Notes under the pieces: model-generated
Told to the model about the DNA's origin: nothing
Database searches by the model: none
The model's input: the letters and a program-made list of their open reading frames with translations, nothing else
Program-made: the position numbers and the translations under genes
NCBI GenBank assembly: GCA_023055355.1
Contig: JALJCS010000053.1
Span: 1,560,501-1,624,500, forward strand
DNA length: 64,000 nt
Direction: 5' to 3'
Source of the DNA: Agelaius tricolor
Lineage: Eukaryota; Chordata; Aves; Passeriformes; Icteridae
Shown: positions 38,801 to 49,039 of the stretch, one piece after another
How the letters are laid out: each line of letters starts with the position of its first letter
How positions within the stretch are numbered: the stretch's first letter is position 1

Positions 38801-41800
38801 TAGCCAGCTGTCCACAAAGGGAGGCCTCAGAGCCCCAGACAGTGGGGCTGCCTTTTGTATCTCCTAGAAGGTGGGATCTCTGCTTTAAAGTCAACATCTT
38901 GCATTTTGTTTCCCTCAGGGAGAATGGTGAAGATGGAAAATCCTATTATAAAATACATTGAACTGGAAAATATTGGCAGTGGGTGAGTCCAAGCAATGTT
39001 AATTTTAAAAAACTATGCATCAGGTGTTTTGCTGGTGGAATAGGTATCAAGTGTGAAGTCAGACAAAGTGCAAATATGTTCAGGCACTGGGCTTAGATTG
39101 TCAGTGCTGATCAGAATTTCTAAGTGTGCTCAGAAGGCATTGTCAAAGACATCCCCATGCTTCCAGTGTCCTGCAGGTCTTAGACATTTACAGCACAGAT
39201 CTCCTGTGTGGGCTGGCTTTCACTGCAAGATCTAAATGGCTTCTCCTTTCTTTGCTTCTGTTTTGTTTCTAGGACTTTTGGAGATGTTTGTAAAGCACTT
39301 GACACTGCCACAGGAGGAGAGGTAAATGTCAACAGCACCTGTAGATTGCTGCACTCAAGGGCTTTCCCCTCTGGTGTGAGCTGTGGCTGGAGCTTTGGGT
39401 AGAGCTGTGCTGAAAAGGCACAAGAAGCACAGACTGCTGCCAGCCTGCAAAATACATTTGGGACTTTGTCCTCCTCAGCTGCCGGAAGGAAGGCACGGAG
39501 GGCAGCGGTTCCTTTCAGAGAAGGATGCGCTCGCTCGCTCTCCATTGCTAAAACAAAGGTGGTGCCTTCGAGCACCTCACTGCTCTTTGGTGTTACAGCT
39601 TCAGAGTCTTGGATCCTCATTTCTGGTTGCCAGCAAATACATCTGAAAGTTCCTGGTAGTTCCTTAGCCACCTGCAGTGCTGCACTTGGGAACTGCACGT
39701 GGGGAGAGATCTGCAAGGTGTCTCTAAAAGCCCTAAGCCCTGCCCATAGCCCAAGATGTACCCACAGAGTACTAAGGCATGGATTACTTCTTCTGAATCC
39801 CATCCAAAGCAGCAGAGAGTGTGGTCAGAGGTTTGCCGGTGATAGCTGAGACACCACTGTTACCAAGTGGTCAAGGCAAAATGTCAGTGGCCCCACGTGT
39901 GCTGTAACTGGCCCCCAAGGGAGCAGAGAAATGGGCTGTTGGAATGTCAGTTCCTCATGACTGCAGTGCCTCATCACAAGGCAGTTTGGCACAGCTCAGC
40001 TGTGTCATTGCAAAATCACTTGATCCATGTGAGAAATTGTTCTCATGCCACCAGCTTTTAATGTTACTGATTTTCAACATCATTTTAGGTGGCCATAAAG
40101 AAAATAAATCTTCAAGGGCTGATCAGAAAGGAAGGAACCTTTAATGAACTCATGGTCATGAAAATTAATAAGCACCAAAACGTTGTGAATTATTTAAAGA
40201 GGTGAGTGGTTGTTATTTTATCCCAGCAATGTTTGTTTACATGCTGCAAGCATGCAAAATTAAAAACCCACTTTGGTCACTGGCAGAAAATAGAGCTGAT
40301 AATTATTGGTTAATTATTATTTCTCTACTTATTGCCAATGGGTGGGAAGAGAGTGCATTTTGTCTGCATTAATCCACCCTGACAAATGCAGTTTGAAAAT
40401 TTTTCAAAAACCTGGATCAGCCCTATTTTACTAATTCAATACCCTCAAAGTTCACTGCCTCCACATTGTTTTGAGGCTTGATTTTTTCAAATTTTTCTCA
40501 GCATCTTTTAAGTTCTGATAAACCATCCTAGAGAGGTTTTCCCTTGGATTGTTGTGCCTTTTCCATTACTGTGTATGCCAGGATGAATAGGTGTTTATTT
40601 CCAGAAATACCATGCCTGACAGGTTTTTTATCTGGGCTGTTACTAAACTGCACTTTTCACTTCCTGCCCATCTAAGACATCTCCTTTTTCACAGCTGTGC
40701 CTTTCTCCTTGAAACTGCACAGATTGCAAACAATGCACAGCCAAGAGGGAATGTCTATTCCTTTTATTCTGTCCTCGTCACAAAGGCATCCAGAAACAAG
40801 CGTTGCTGTTTCCAAATTGCAACCTAGCCATGCATGTTCATCTCCACATCCTTGTTTCCTTCTTTCAGCTACCTTGTGGAGAGGCAGCTCTGGCTGATTA
40901 TGGAGTACATGGACGGAGGCACTCTGAGCGATGTCATCAACGAGACTCACGTGTCTGAAGGAGAGATTGCAACCATCAGTCGGGAGGTCAGGGATCCCAC
41001 CTGTGCTTCAGAGGGCTTGGGCGGGATTGTCTGGGAAACAGAGGCTCAGAGATGGAGTGATTTCCTGTTCCAGGCTTTGTTTCTGTGTGGCTTGTATGCT
41101 ATGGGTAAGCAAAAGCACCTCAAGTGAAAGGCCTGCTAGTGCCCCTGCACTCCCTGTACTCAGTGCCAGTACTCTTATCTCCTGCTGTTGTACTCTCACT
41201 CTGTCTTTTGTATTTGCTGTTCTCCATCTTGCCTCGCTAAACTTTTGCCTGTCTTCACTGCATTCCTTGCCTGTGAAAGCAAAGGTGCTGGTGGCAGGAT
41301 TTGAAATGATCAGCAAAGAAAGAGACTCATTTCTCACAGTCTTTAACTGAAACGGACAGTACTCAGACAAAACAGTGTTTGCTTCAGGAAGGTGACTGGT
41401 GTGATACTTCCAAGTCTGTGCTGATGCCAGCAAGAAAACCTTTGTCATGCAGCCTCCCACCCAAAAGTGATCTGCTTCATACCAGAGACAGGGACTTTTT
41501 CTTTCTTGGCAAACCCTTGTTTGGAGAGAGCACATCCACTGCAGCAGGAGTTATCCTGGCTGGTTTGCAGGGGACAGCCTACAACAGCAGGTGCTGTTGC
41601 TCTTTCAAAAGCTGACATGCCCTTCCTCAGAAAGGACCTGCTCTGCAAGTGTTGGAGCAGCAAGCTCTTCCTCTCAGTGGCACTGTGTTCTGCCATTACT
41701 GCCCATTCCCCTGGAGAGGGAATCTTTTAGATTCTTTGTTTCCTTTCTGGCGTGATGAAATCCCATCACTCATTTTTGCCCTTCTGTTTCTGTTTTCTCT

Positions 41801-44800
41801 CTCAGTGCCTGCAAGGACTTGATTTTCTTCACTTGAACGATGTGATCCACCGAGATCTGAAGAGCTGCAACATCCTTCTCAAAACCGACGGCTCTGTCAA
41901 GCTGGGTCAGTATATTCTTGGTCAGGTGCAGCATTCCAGGGATGTGGCTGTGGGGCTGCTTGGAGTGACAGCCAGCTCCCCAAAAATGGTGCTGGTGGCA
42001 GCGCAGGGACACCCGCTGTGAGCTGAGGGCACAGTTGCAACGTGCACAGAGGTAGGACAAGGAACCACAAGAAGTCAAGAGTGGTGTTGGTCTGTGTGTG
42101 TCCCCTTCCAGAGGAAGCTAAAGCTTCTAAAGCTTCTGGAAAATAAAGGCCACTGCTGGAGGGAGTGTAAAAAATGAGGGTTTTTTTGGAAGTGGCCAAT
42201 TCCATATTTTCTTGGCTAAAACCCTGAGGAAATAGAGCAGGGACTGATTTTCAACAGATGACACAGTGCATTCTTAGACTGAGAGTAGGGAATTCTTTTG
42301 CTTGGTTTCCTAATTGGAGCTGGCTTTCATGGTTTGTTGTTTTCTCCACAGCTGACTTTGACCTCTTCACTCAGCTCACCCCTGAGCAGGGCAGATGGAG
42401 CTCCATGGCCCGCACTTCTGGGTGGCTGGCACCTGAAGTGGTGACAGGTCAACCATATGGCCCCAAAGTGGACATATGGTCTTTGGGAATCGTGGGCATC
42501 GAAATGGTGGAACAAGAAGTTCCTTACTGGAATGCAACTCCTGTCTTGGTAAGGTGCAAATACTCACTGATCCCACTGTCTTTCTCACCTGTCCCATGTT
42601 CTGTGTGCCATTGGACAAAATCCCATTGCAATCTGCTGGCACCACTTCCACCAAGATCCCCTCCTAAAAATGTCCCTGTAGTAGCACATCAGCATCTGCT
42701 CTAGATTTGGTTGCATCAGAAGGAAAGTGGCAGTTCAGAAACCTAACCAGTTCAGAAACCTGCCATTTTGGCCTCCAGCCATGCTTGACATTTCTCATTT
42801 GCTTTTTGAACCCTGTTGGAGCTCTGTCTCTGAAGGACAGGAATTTTTCAGTGGAATGGTTGGATGTGTGGTAAGTATCTCTCAAAGTGGACATTGAGTC
42901 TTCCCAGTTTCAGTTTTATAGAAAAAGAAAAAGCGAAAAAGAAACAACCAGCAAAGCAATGCCCAAGTAGTTCTACTTTCTGTTTCTTTTTGAACCACAG
43001 CACATCAATCTTCCTCCATACTGTAGCATCTTTTCCAAATCCTGTGGGTCTTATAAACTTTCAGGTTTTCAAGTCATCTGTACACTGTTCAGTCATGTGT
43101 CTGGATGGCCTGGATAAGTTCAGGATGTGTTTTTCTCCGACTGCAGTTAGAATTGTATGCGAAACTCTTGGTTGTTTCTTGGTACTTTAACAAGTTGATG
43201 AGCTTGCAGGCAGGTGCCTGGGCTGGGATCCAACGTGGGCAGTTGACACCGGTGCTGTGTTTCTTTACTACAGGAGCAGGGCCATCCCTGGCCTGAACAG
43301 TTCTAATGATAGTGAGGACTCCAGCTCCCCACCATAGCCAGTGGCTGAGTACAGCTTCAGAGGGACAGGATAAAACCCCCTTTGTGACCTCTGGTAGTGT
43401 GGGAAAAGGAAAGAAAGCTGCCATAATTATTCATACTCAAGGGGAGTGTGTTTGTTGTTTTAGGCTTGGAAATTTTCCTCTGGGTTGAAGAGGATAATAA
43501 TAAAGCCTCTTTGGTCACCATCTATTTCAGTGCCACCAGCACAGAGCTGTTAGTATTGTGATGGGCACTATTATGGAGACCAGGCGCAGCCTGGGGTCAT
43601 GGAGATCCTGCCAAACCTCCCATTTCTTACCCGACACTTTCTGCGATGGGCACACCTTTAATGCATTGACTTGAGTATCCAAATGAGCAGAGGGTGACCA
43701 TAGGGATGACAGTTCTTCTTCTGATTTGACCCTGAAAAGGTTTCCTTTTGTCACATAAAGAAGCTAAAACTTGGAGACGAGAGACAGAGCTGCAGGTGGC
43801 ACCTGTGTACCCAAGCAGGCATTTTCACCTCAATATATTTGTGCATGCATCTTAATGTGTCTGTGTTGAAAATGAGATTCCAAATGTTTGTTTCCTTACT
43901 TGAGGAATACCTGGTGGATTTCCTTTCTTTCCTTCAATTACCACTGTTTTCTAGAAGAGGACAAGAAGCTCGATGAGTTTTGTTTTATGGCAGCTGTGCT
44001 TAAGGGACCAACAAGCACAGCAGAGATAGTTTTCATGTACTAATCTTTGGAAATAGTAGTTAGTATAGCAAAGTCCCTCTTCCAAAAAGCCTCTCAAGCT
44101 GGTGTGAATCCTCAGGGAAGGAAATGTGCTTTTGGTGATGTGGTTCCCACTAACTAGGTCAGTCAATGAAATCAGCTGCCAAGGCAAGATCTATGGGGTG
44201 TTGGAAAAGCTGTGGCTGCATCGGGGTTTGGGTTTTTGGTTGGTAAAGGAAAGTCTTCTCTGGGTCTCTGCCAGGGCAGAAAGTGCTGCTGCAGAGTGGA
44301 GCTTAATCAATGGGATCTGGGAGAGCAGTTACAGATGGGAAAGAAGCAGGTGGAGTCTCATGTTTCCTTTTTCCCCAGCCTCAACTCCTGATCGCCATAC
44401 GAGGGACCCCAAAGCTGCAGCAGCCCAACCTATTTTCACCTTGCCTGCGTGACTTCCTGAGCTGCTGCCTGCAGACAGACGAGGAGCGGCGCTGGTCTGC
44501 CAAGGAGCTCCTGCAGGTAAAATGTGAAGGGGCTGCAGGTGAAACAGGCTCTGAGGGATGGGCTCCTCCTCCACTCAAGTCCAAGGCATCAGATGAGCCC
44601 CCTTCCTCCTCACCTCCACTCTTGGTGCTCTTCAAATGAAAATGGTGAGGAATCCTAGACTGGGCTGGGCTGGCAGGGTCCTGTAAAGGTCCTGTGGTGC
44701 AAGTGTCCTGCAATGAGCAGGGACATCTTTAAAGAGATCAGGTTGCTCAGAGCCCCTTCCCACCTGCCCTGGAATGGTTGCCCCATCCCTGCCCAGGGAT

Positions 44801-45978
44801 GGGGCACCGACCAGCTCTAAGGGCAACCTGTGCCTGGGTTGCACCATGCTCCAAGTAAATGAGATCTTCCTTAGACCTAATCTGACTCAATCCCCATTAT
44901 ATATTATAAATACTATCCCATGTCCTATTGCAACTGACCCTGTTAAAAAAGGTGTCTCTTACTTCCTGAGAATCCCCTTTGAAATACTGGAACATAGCAA
45001 TGAAGTCTCCCTGGGGCCTGTTCTCCTCTAGGCTGAATAACTCCAGGTCTCTCAGTCTGTCCTCAGAGGAGAGCTGCTCTGTCCTCTGACTGTTCCTGTC
45101 ACCCTCTTTTGTAATTTGGTGGGGTGTTCAGTTTTATCTAATGGCAAAAGAATGGCAGTAGAGCAATGCAGGGTACAGAGACATGAAATGGTGGTGGAGG
45201 AACCCAAGGAAGCCACTCCCAGCTGAGCAGTCAGAGATTTGGCTGTGGGCAGGAGGGGCTGTGGGGGGCTCACTGTGAGCCTCTGAGGGGCCCTGCTTTG
45301 TGCCCCCCAGCCCACACTTAGAGGTTTCTGGCACACAAACAGGGACAGCTGGGAGGGACTTGTCCCAGCCCCATCTGCTGCCTGGCATGCCCAAGCAGAC
45401 GGGAACTGTGCCAGGGTTACTGCCAGGTTGTGTAGCAGAGAGGGAACTGCAGGGCCCAGTGCCACTGGGCTGGCCCTGCTGGGAAGGAAGGTGCCATCCA
45501 GCACACGAGGGGCAGGGCGTGGAAAGGCAGACACTGCTCTGTCTCCCTGTGGGAATCAGCACAGTGCCTGTCTTGCAAAGGCAGGGACCTATGTGAGTCA
45601 TTGGAGTTTCCTGAAAAGAAGAAACTCCAAGGACAGAAAGCACCATTTCTACAGCACTGGCAGGGCAAAAATCTCAGCAAGATGAAGACACCTGGATAAA
45701 TGGATGAGTGGGATTCTGGGCCAGGTTTGCCTGTGATGGCAAAGTCCTGCACATAAAGATGGAGCTGTAGATGGTCCCATTGGTCCTCTTCCTGCATCCT
45801 TCTAGGAGCCAGAGGAATCCTGTGAAGCACTGAGCTTGGAAAGTCATGGTTCCTTGGTTTTTGTTGATTTGGTTTCTTTCCCTTTGGGCAGCACCCATTT
45901 GTAACGTTTGCTGAGCCTGCGTCCAGCCTGGTGCCACTGATTGTTTCAGTGAAGAAGAGGAAGGAGACAAGAATGTGA
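29777..45978 (+). CDS. PAK-like serine/threonine kinase, chimeric, 16 exons (~604 aa)
   Basis: Exons 29777-29855, 30792-30829, 32158-32295, 35464-35598, 35877-36002, 36066-36209, 36653-36790, 37136-37286, 38919-38982, 39273-39321, 40089-40201, 40869-40986, 41806-41905, 42352-42548, 44379-44516 and 45892-45978 join in phase into one frame without a stop. Order of parts: hydrophobic segment (about 5-26); PAK-like acidic linker with a PIX-motif relic (about 60-85); Glu/Gln/Lys-rich, mostly coiled-coil exons (86-266); Ala-rich linker (267-316); kinase domain (about 328-590). The kinase keeps GSGTFG, VAIK (K358), HRD (446-448), N453 and APE, but has DFD for DFG (466-468) and SCN for SDN after HRD. 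The seven exons after the one holding the first Gly-loop residues follow the PAK1-3 exon plan, so this is not a retrocopy. No CRIB/Rac-binding region is present. Passerines are known to have amplified PAK3-like genes. Inclusion of exons 4-8 in one mRNA is inferred from phase. Confidence 0.78.
30792..30829 (+). CDS. kinase gene, 38-bp exon
   Basis: Two bases complete a split Arg codon, followed by [12 protein letters not shown] and a GTGAGT donor. The basic residues directly after the hydrophobic segment would fit the cytoplasmic side of a membrane anchor. Confidence 0.65.
31189..31694 (+). repeat. intronic repeat, copy 1 (CR1-like core)
   Basis: About 506 bp, highly similar to 32859-33374, in direct orientation 1.67 kb apart and both in introns of the kinase gene. 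The central part (GGCCAGGTGGCCAAGAAGGC, later GAGGAGGTGCTGAGGGAGCT) resembles the 3' region of avian CR1 LINEs. The GC-rich stretch gives long spurious open frames on both strands. Confidence 0.6.
32158..32295 (+). CDS. kinase gene, acidic exon with PIX-motif-like relic
   Basis: 46 codons, phase 0, CCACAG acceptor and GTAAGT donor. The acidic run [12 protein letters not shown] followed by [13 protein letters not shown] resembles the PAK acidic linker and the PVIAPRPEHTK sequence that binds PIX (ARHGEF6/7). The central Pro-Arg-Pro is Pro-Glu-Pro here, so binding may be lost. This exon ties the 5' part of the gene to the PAK family. Confidence 0.68.
32859..33374 (+). repeat. intronic repeat, copy 2 (CR1-like core)
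   Basis: Second copy of the block at 31189-31694, starting at TCTTGCAATGGTGCCTGCTG and ending at TTTAGACACTGGAG. Similarity starts and ends at the same points in both copies, outside the CR1-like core, so this is a local duplication rather than two independent LINE insertions. Confidence 0.65.
34080..34920 (-). mobile_element. LTR-like element in kinase intron (approximate ends)
   Basis: An AT-rich block with a minus-strand AATAAAG signal near 34150, a GATAAAAAG box near 34705 and the wording typical of passerine ERV LTRs around AACTCGTGACTGTCTCC. It contains a short TCTA microsatellite at 34492-34509. No target duplication was identified, so ends are rough. Confidence 0.45.
35464..35598 (+). 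CDS. kinase gene, coiled-coil exon 1
   Basis: 45 codons, phase 0. [15 protein letters not shown], then [19 protein letters not shown], with a GTAAGC donor. The Glu/Gln-rich heptad-like pattern fits a coiled coil. It is not part of known PAK1-3. Confidence 0.6.
35877..36002 (+). CDS. kinase gene, coiled-coil exon 2
   Basis: 42 codons, phase 0, TACAG acceptor, GTGAAT donor. Contains [20 protein letters not shown]. Charged, helical composition. Confidence 0.6.
36066..36209 (+). CDS. kinase gene, coiled-coil exon 3
   Basis: 48 codons, phase 0, TTACAG acceptor, GTGAGT donor. Contains [20 protein letters not shown] and [15 protein letters not shown], a clear heptad pattern. Only a 63-bp intron separates it from the previous exon, short for a vertebrate but with normal borders. 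Confidence 0.62.
36653..36790 (+). CDS. kinase gene, exon with alternative donor before a TAG
   Basis: 46 codons reading [20 protein letters not shown] and onward. The donor at AAG/GTGCAG (36790/36791) keeps phase 0, and a second GT at GAG/GTAGAA (36820/36821) also keeps phase. Reading past both meets TAG at 36830-36832. The acceptor is TTGAG after a pyrimidine-rich tract. This is the least certain exon of the model. Confidence 0.45.
37136..37286 (+). CDS. kinase gene, Ala-rich linker exon
   Basis: 50 codons plus one base. HTDSDTE, then a run of eight Ala from a GCT/GCA repeat, then [20 protein letters not shown]. The phase-1 end joins exactly to the exon at 38919. The linker has no PAK counterpart. 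Confidence 0.6.
38919..38982 (+). CDS. kinase domain exon 1 (start of Gly loop)
   Basis: TTTCCCTCAG acceptor. Reads [20 protein letters not shown], with [12 protein letters not shown] equivalent to KYTRFEKIGQG of PAKs. Splits the Gly-loop codon with phase 2 at GTGAGT, the same place as in PAK genes. Confidence 0.85.
39273..39321 (+). CDS. kinase domain exon 2 (rest of Gly loop)
   Basis: Reads [16 protein letters not shown], matching the PAK segment ASGTVYTAMDVATGQE, with a GTAAAT donor. The loop is GxGTFG, a normal nucleotide-binding form. Confidence 0.85.
40089..40201 (+). CDS. kinase domain exon 3 (catalytic Lys, helix C)
   Basis: Begins [15 protein letters not shown], with the ATP-anchoring Lys at 40098-40100, followed by [19 protein letters not shown]. 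The helix C Glu is in NEL. Donor GTGAGT. Confidence 0.85.
40869..40986 (+). CDS. kinase domain exon 4 (hinge)
   Basis: [20 protein letters not shown], then [20 protein letters not shown], equivalent to the PAK hinge exon. The gatekeeper is Met. Donor GTCAGG. Confidence 0.85.
41806..41905 (+). CDS. kinase domain exon 5 (catalytic loop)
   Basis: [20 protein letters not shown], then [13 protein letters not shown]. The catalytic HRD is at 41848-41856 and the metal-binding Asn at 41869-41871. The residue before it is Cys (PAKs have Asp). Donor GTCAGT. Confidence 0.87.
42352..42548 (+). CDS. kinase domain exon 6 (activation segment)
   Basis: Opens [23 protein letters not shown] at 42354-42362 in place of DFG. 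The segment is the same length as in PAKs, but the phospho-Thr position reads Ser and TPYW is TSGW. Then [20 protein letters not shown], with APE and DIWSLG intact. Confidence 0.87.
44379..44516 (+). CDS. kinase domain exon 7
   Basis: [20 protein letters not shown], then [20 protein letters not shown] and ELLQ. Equivalent to the PAK exon from ALYLIATNGTP to AKELLQ, with the conserved Arg of DEERR. Donor GTAAAA. Confidence 0.85.
44700..45095 (-). mobile_element. CR1-like LINE fragment in last kinase intron
   Basis: The plus strand reads like the reverse complement of an avian CR1 3' region, e.g. GGGCAACCTGTGCCTGGGTT, then CTCCTCTAGGCTGAATAACT and TCTCTCAGTCTGTCCTCAGA. 5'-truncated as usual for CR1. 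Confidence 0.65.
45892..45978 (+). CDS. kinase gene, last coding exon
   Basis: [20 protein letters not shown], then KKRKETRM and TGA at 45976-45978. HPF and SSLVPLI correspond to the PAK C-terminus HQFL...SSLTPLI. The Lys/Arg-rich end is unlike PAK1-3. Confidence 0.85.
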   Translation, partial: HPFVTFAEPASSLVPLIVSVKKRKETRM

Positions 45979-46028
45979 CAATCACATCAGGACCATTTAT
46001 TCCTCAACCTTCTTAGAGTAGGATTGTA

Positions 46029-46147
46029 GGTTAGGATTAGGATTAGGATTAGGATTAGGATTAGGATTAGGATTAGGACTAGGACTGGGATTAGGATTAG
46101 GACTGGGATTAGGACTGGGATTAGGATTAGGATTAGGATTAGAGTAG
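46029..46147 (+). repeat. TTAGGA hexanucleotide tandem repeat
   Basis: About 19 units, mainly TTAGGA with interspersed GACTGGGA/GACTAGGA variants. Telomere-like in look but not the TTAGGG repeat. It starts 50 bp after the kinase stop codon and so probably lies in its 3' UTR. Confidence 0.9.
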
Positions 46148-46184
46148 GATTGTCTAATAGGACTGCAGAGTAGGATTGGAAATT

Positions 46185-46190
46185 AATAAA
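46185..46190 (+). terminator. polyadenylation signal AATAAA of the kinase gene
   Basis: First AATAAA after the stop codon at 45976-45978, giving a 3' UTR of roughly 230 bases that contains the TTAGGA tract. Confidence 0.55.
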
Positions 46191-46199
46191 GTTTCTGAA

Positions 46200-48590
46200 A
46201 CCACAACTTGCCTTGAAGATTCCCTTCCTTCTCACTCTGCAAATAAACTCGAGAATTCCATCTGAATTGTCTGTTGTTTCTTAAAGGTGGAAAGTGACAC
46301 AGTGTCTTTGGCATGGTGTAAAAGTGGGGAAGGATCTTCTCCATCCATCCTCTCCAGACCACACTGCCTTTGGAATATGGCGCGCTGGTCTGTTTTTGGC
46401 CAGCTTTGGTACTTCTATTTGAGGCAGAAAGGGCAATGGCATTTGAAAGCAAAACCAAAGGAGGAATGAGGCAGGCCAAACATCTTGTGCAGATGCAGGC
46501 GTTCAGCTGTGACTGGAGAGCATTGGGGTTCCTGCCACTTGGATTTGGATCCCTAGGTGCAATGTCTTTGTCTGGAGGAGAGCCTTGCTCAAGTGAGAAA
46601 GCAGAAAGATCAGAGAGGGTGCTCGGCAAGGTCTCCTGAGGTGCAGAGCTGTGAGCGCCTGTGAGGTGAGAGCGGGCCCGGCCTTGCCCGGGCTGGAGCC
46701 CCAGCAGAGCCCAGGCAGAGGCTGGAGCAGGCTGAGCCCCGGCAGAGGCAGGCTGGAAGGAGGCCCTTGGAGCTGCCAGAGGCAGCAGCCGGGCCCTGGG
46801 TGCCTGTTCCTGGGAGCGGGCGAATCCTGCTCTCTCAGAGCCCAGGTGGCAGCTGGCTGCTGCCGAGGGGAAGCGCAGCCGTGCTGGGCACAGCCCGGCC
46901 TGGAGGCATTTGGCCGTCTGGAGTGTGCCCAGGAGCAGAGAAAGGCCAAGGGCAGCCGAGGGCCGCTGCGCTGGCTGAGGATTCCTCCTCTTCTGCCGGC
47001 TGCCCTGCAACTCCTGGCCAAGGTCAGCAGTGTGTGCAGCACTCTGGGCACCGGGGCAGGGAGCCGGGCTGCTCGGCAGGCTGGAGCACAGGGCAGCCTC
47101 CTTCAGGCCCGGCACATCTGCCAGGGCAAGCGAGGCCAGCGTGAGGCAGGGACAGCTTGGCAGGGCACGTCTGCAGGAGCCAGCGCCTCACGCAGCTCTG
47201 GCAGGAAGCACCTGCAATCCTGCAGTTCTGCACTGGGCCAGAGCAAAGGTGTGAGATGCAGAGTGTTTGGCAGAAATATTCAGGCCCACCAGGCCAGCCT
47301 GCTTTGTGCTCTCTGGCACACAGCAAGTGCTGTGCGATGCAGCTCTGAGCTGCTGGGAGAGAGGCAGTCGGGGATGTGCCTGAGGCTTGTGCTTGAGGAG
47401 TGAACTGATTTGGAAGGGAGGAGAATAATTTCAGTAGGCGATCTGTGTTTTCTTTATTCCTTTCTGAAAAACAGATACAATGTGGCTTCATTAAGCAAAA
47501 GCACAGCTTTTTTTTTTTTTTTCCTGCATTTTAGTATGACAACCCAGGCAAGCCCTTCAAAACTGCAACTGAAGCATTTCCCACCCAGTGAGCAAAAAAA
47601 AACCCCAAACCCCCCTACCCCCAGCTTTCTATTTTAGATCTTGACATTTTGGGCTGGTCCTGCAAAGGATGAAGCTGCCTTTAAGGTCTGAAGCACCTTC
47701 TTGTCTTGCCAGCAAGGACACAGATGCTTGAGCTGTTCTGGAATCAGGCTATGAGTTTGTTTGCTTTTGGCTTCTCGTGTTGTTGCAGCCCCTCTGTGCA
47801 AATAACCCTGCGAGCTGACTGAGCCTTGCTCACTCTGTCCCTGCCAGTGTCTCGGCAGAGGCAGCAGATGGAAGTCTCTTCTGCTGGAAAGGGAACCTAT
47901 TTGCAATGGTGTAGTGATCCCAAAGTCCATATAGTACCACACCAAAGGATTAGGCCCTTCACTCTTCAAAAGCTTGTTACTGATCCTGCCTAAGGTGGTT
48001 CTAGTGAGTATCAGCCAGGACTCACACCTCTATTGCAGGGCTGTTCTCAGTAATCATCGCTCAGCTGTCTCTCACTGACATATTGCTGACTGAAGACCTG
48101 TCTCTTCCATATCCCCTATGAAAAGACCTTACCTTAGAGTCTCAAATTTAGCATGCATGCGTGTGTGAAAAAAACCCCACAAAACTTTAGGAAAATCATG
48201 GCATAAAAGCAGATTCCATTGATCAAACCCACAGCAACTGCATTAAAATGTGGGTCTATGAGCCTTTCTTCAAAATTTTTCTTAATCATAGCTCTAGAGT
48301 AATTTTTGAGAGATAAGTATGCTGCCCCTAACAAGTCCAGATGACTTAGCAAGGGGTAATTAGTCATCCATTAAGCATTCCAGCAGTTGCATAGCATTTT
48401 ATTCTGATAACTGATCCCTGGATATTGCAACCAGCTTGTGATTTGTGTCTGCCCACTTCTTTTCCATGTTCTGAGCCAAGAGCAATAGTATCCTTGTGAG
48501 TGCATCTGAACACATTTGACAGTGACACCTCATCCTATTGCCTATATTCTCCCACGGAAGATTCCTTGCTCTTTTTTCTCTGCCACCAAT
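46200..48590. other. intergenic DNA, GC-rich in 46.6-47.3 kb
   Basis: No gene recognised. The stretch 46620-47300 is GC-rich and repetitive in CAGGC/GCAGCC wording. It leaves long open frames on both strands that overlap each other and show no domain, so I treat them as chance. Confidence 0.5.
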
Positions 48591-48599
48591 GGGGATCTG

Positions 48600-48935
48600 C
48601 AGTCCCTGCCCGGCACTGCTCCTTGGGGCTTGTCAAGGCAGAGGCGATGCTCTGGTGCACCTGGCGCAGGTGAGCCTCGGGCCCGGGCAGGGACCGATGC
48701 TCCGAGCTGCCGCGGATACGGCGGCGAAGGCGAGCGGTGCCGAGGCCTCGCTGGGAAGCCGAGCGGCGCCCGTGGCGCTGCCTCCCCGGGCAGGGCTGTG
48801 CTCTCAGCGCCGCCGGGGCTGCCGAGCAGCGCTTTCCACGCGCCTGCGGCTCCGGAGCCAGCCCCGCAGCCGCGCTCTCCCGAACTGCACTGACCCGCGC
48901 CCATTCTCGGCCCGGCTGCAGGACTCCCTGATTCC
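48600..48935. promoter_or_regulatory. CpG-rich block
   Basis: CpG-dense sequence (CGCCGCCGGGGCTGCCGAGC and similar), far above its surroundings, followed by the pyrimidine-rich minisatellite and a second CpG-rich piece at 49490-49620. It could be a CpG-island promoter, but no linked exon was recognised on either side. Confidence 0.4.
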
Positions 48936-49039
48936 GGGCTCTCCGGCTTCCCGGTCCGCCTGCAGGAGCCTCCTCTCTCGAACTCCCGCCGCTGGGCTCT
49001 CTTCTCCCACGTCTTTCCCCTCTTTCCCTGTCCCTCTCC

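Noticed and set aside
43527..43754. 75-codon minus-strand frame inside a kinase intron
   Set aside because: Open and mildly protein-like, but no motif, no partner exons and no family recognised.
45052..45830. Overlapping minus-strand frames of 137-170 codons
   Set aside because: They sit in the last kinase intron next to a CR1 fragment, overlap each other in different frames and have no recognisable content.
46029..46147. Interstitial telomere
   Set aside because: The unit is TTAGGA with GACTGGGA variants, not TTAGGG.
46183..47115. 310-codon open frame on the minus strand, and a 250-codon frame on the plus strand over the same DNA
   Set aside because: GC-rich repeated wording opens several frames at once. 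No domain, no splice context and no conserved motif.
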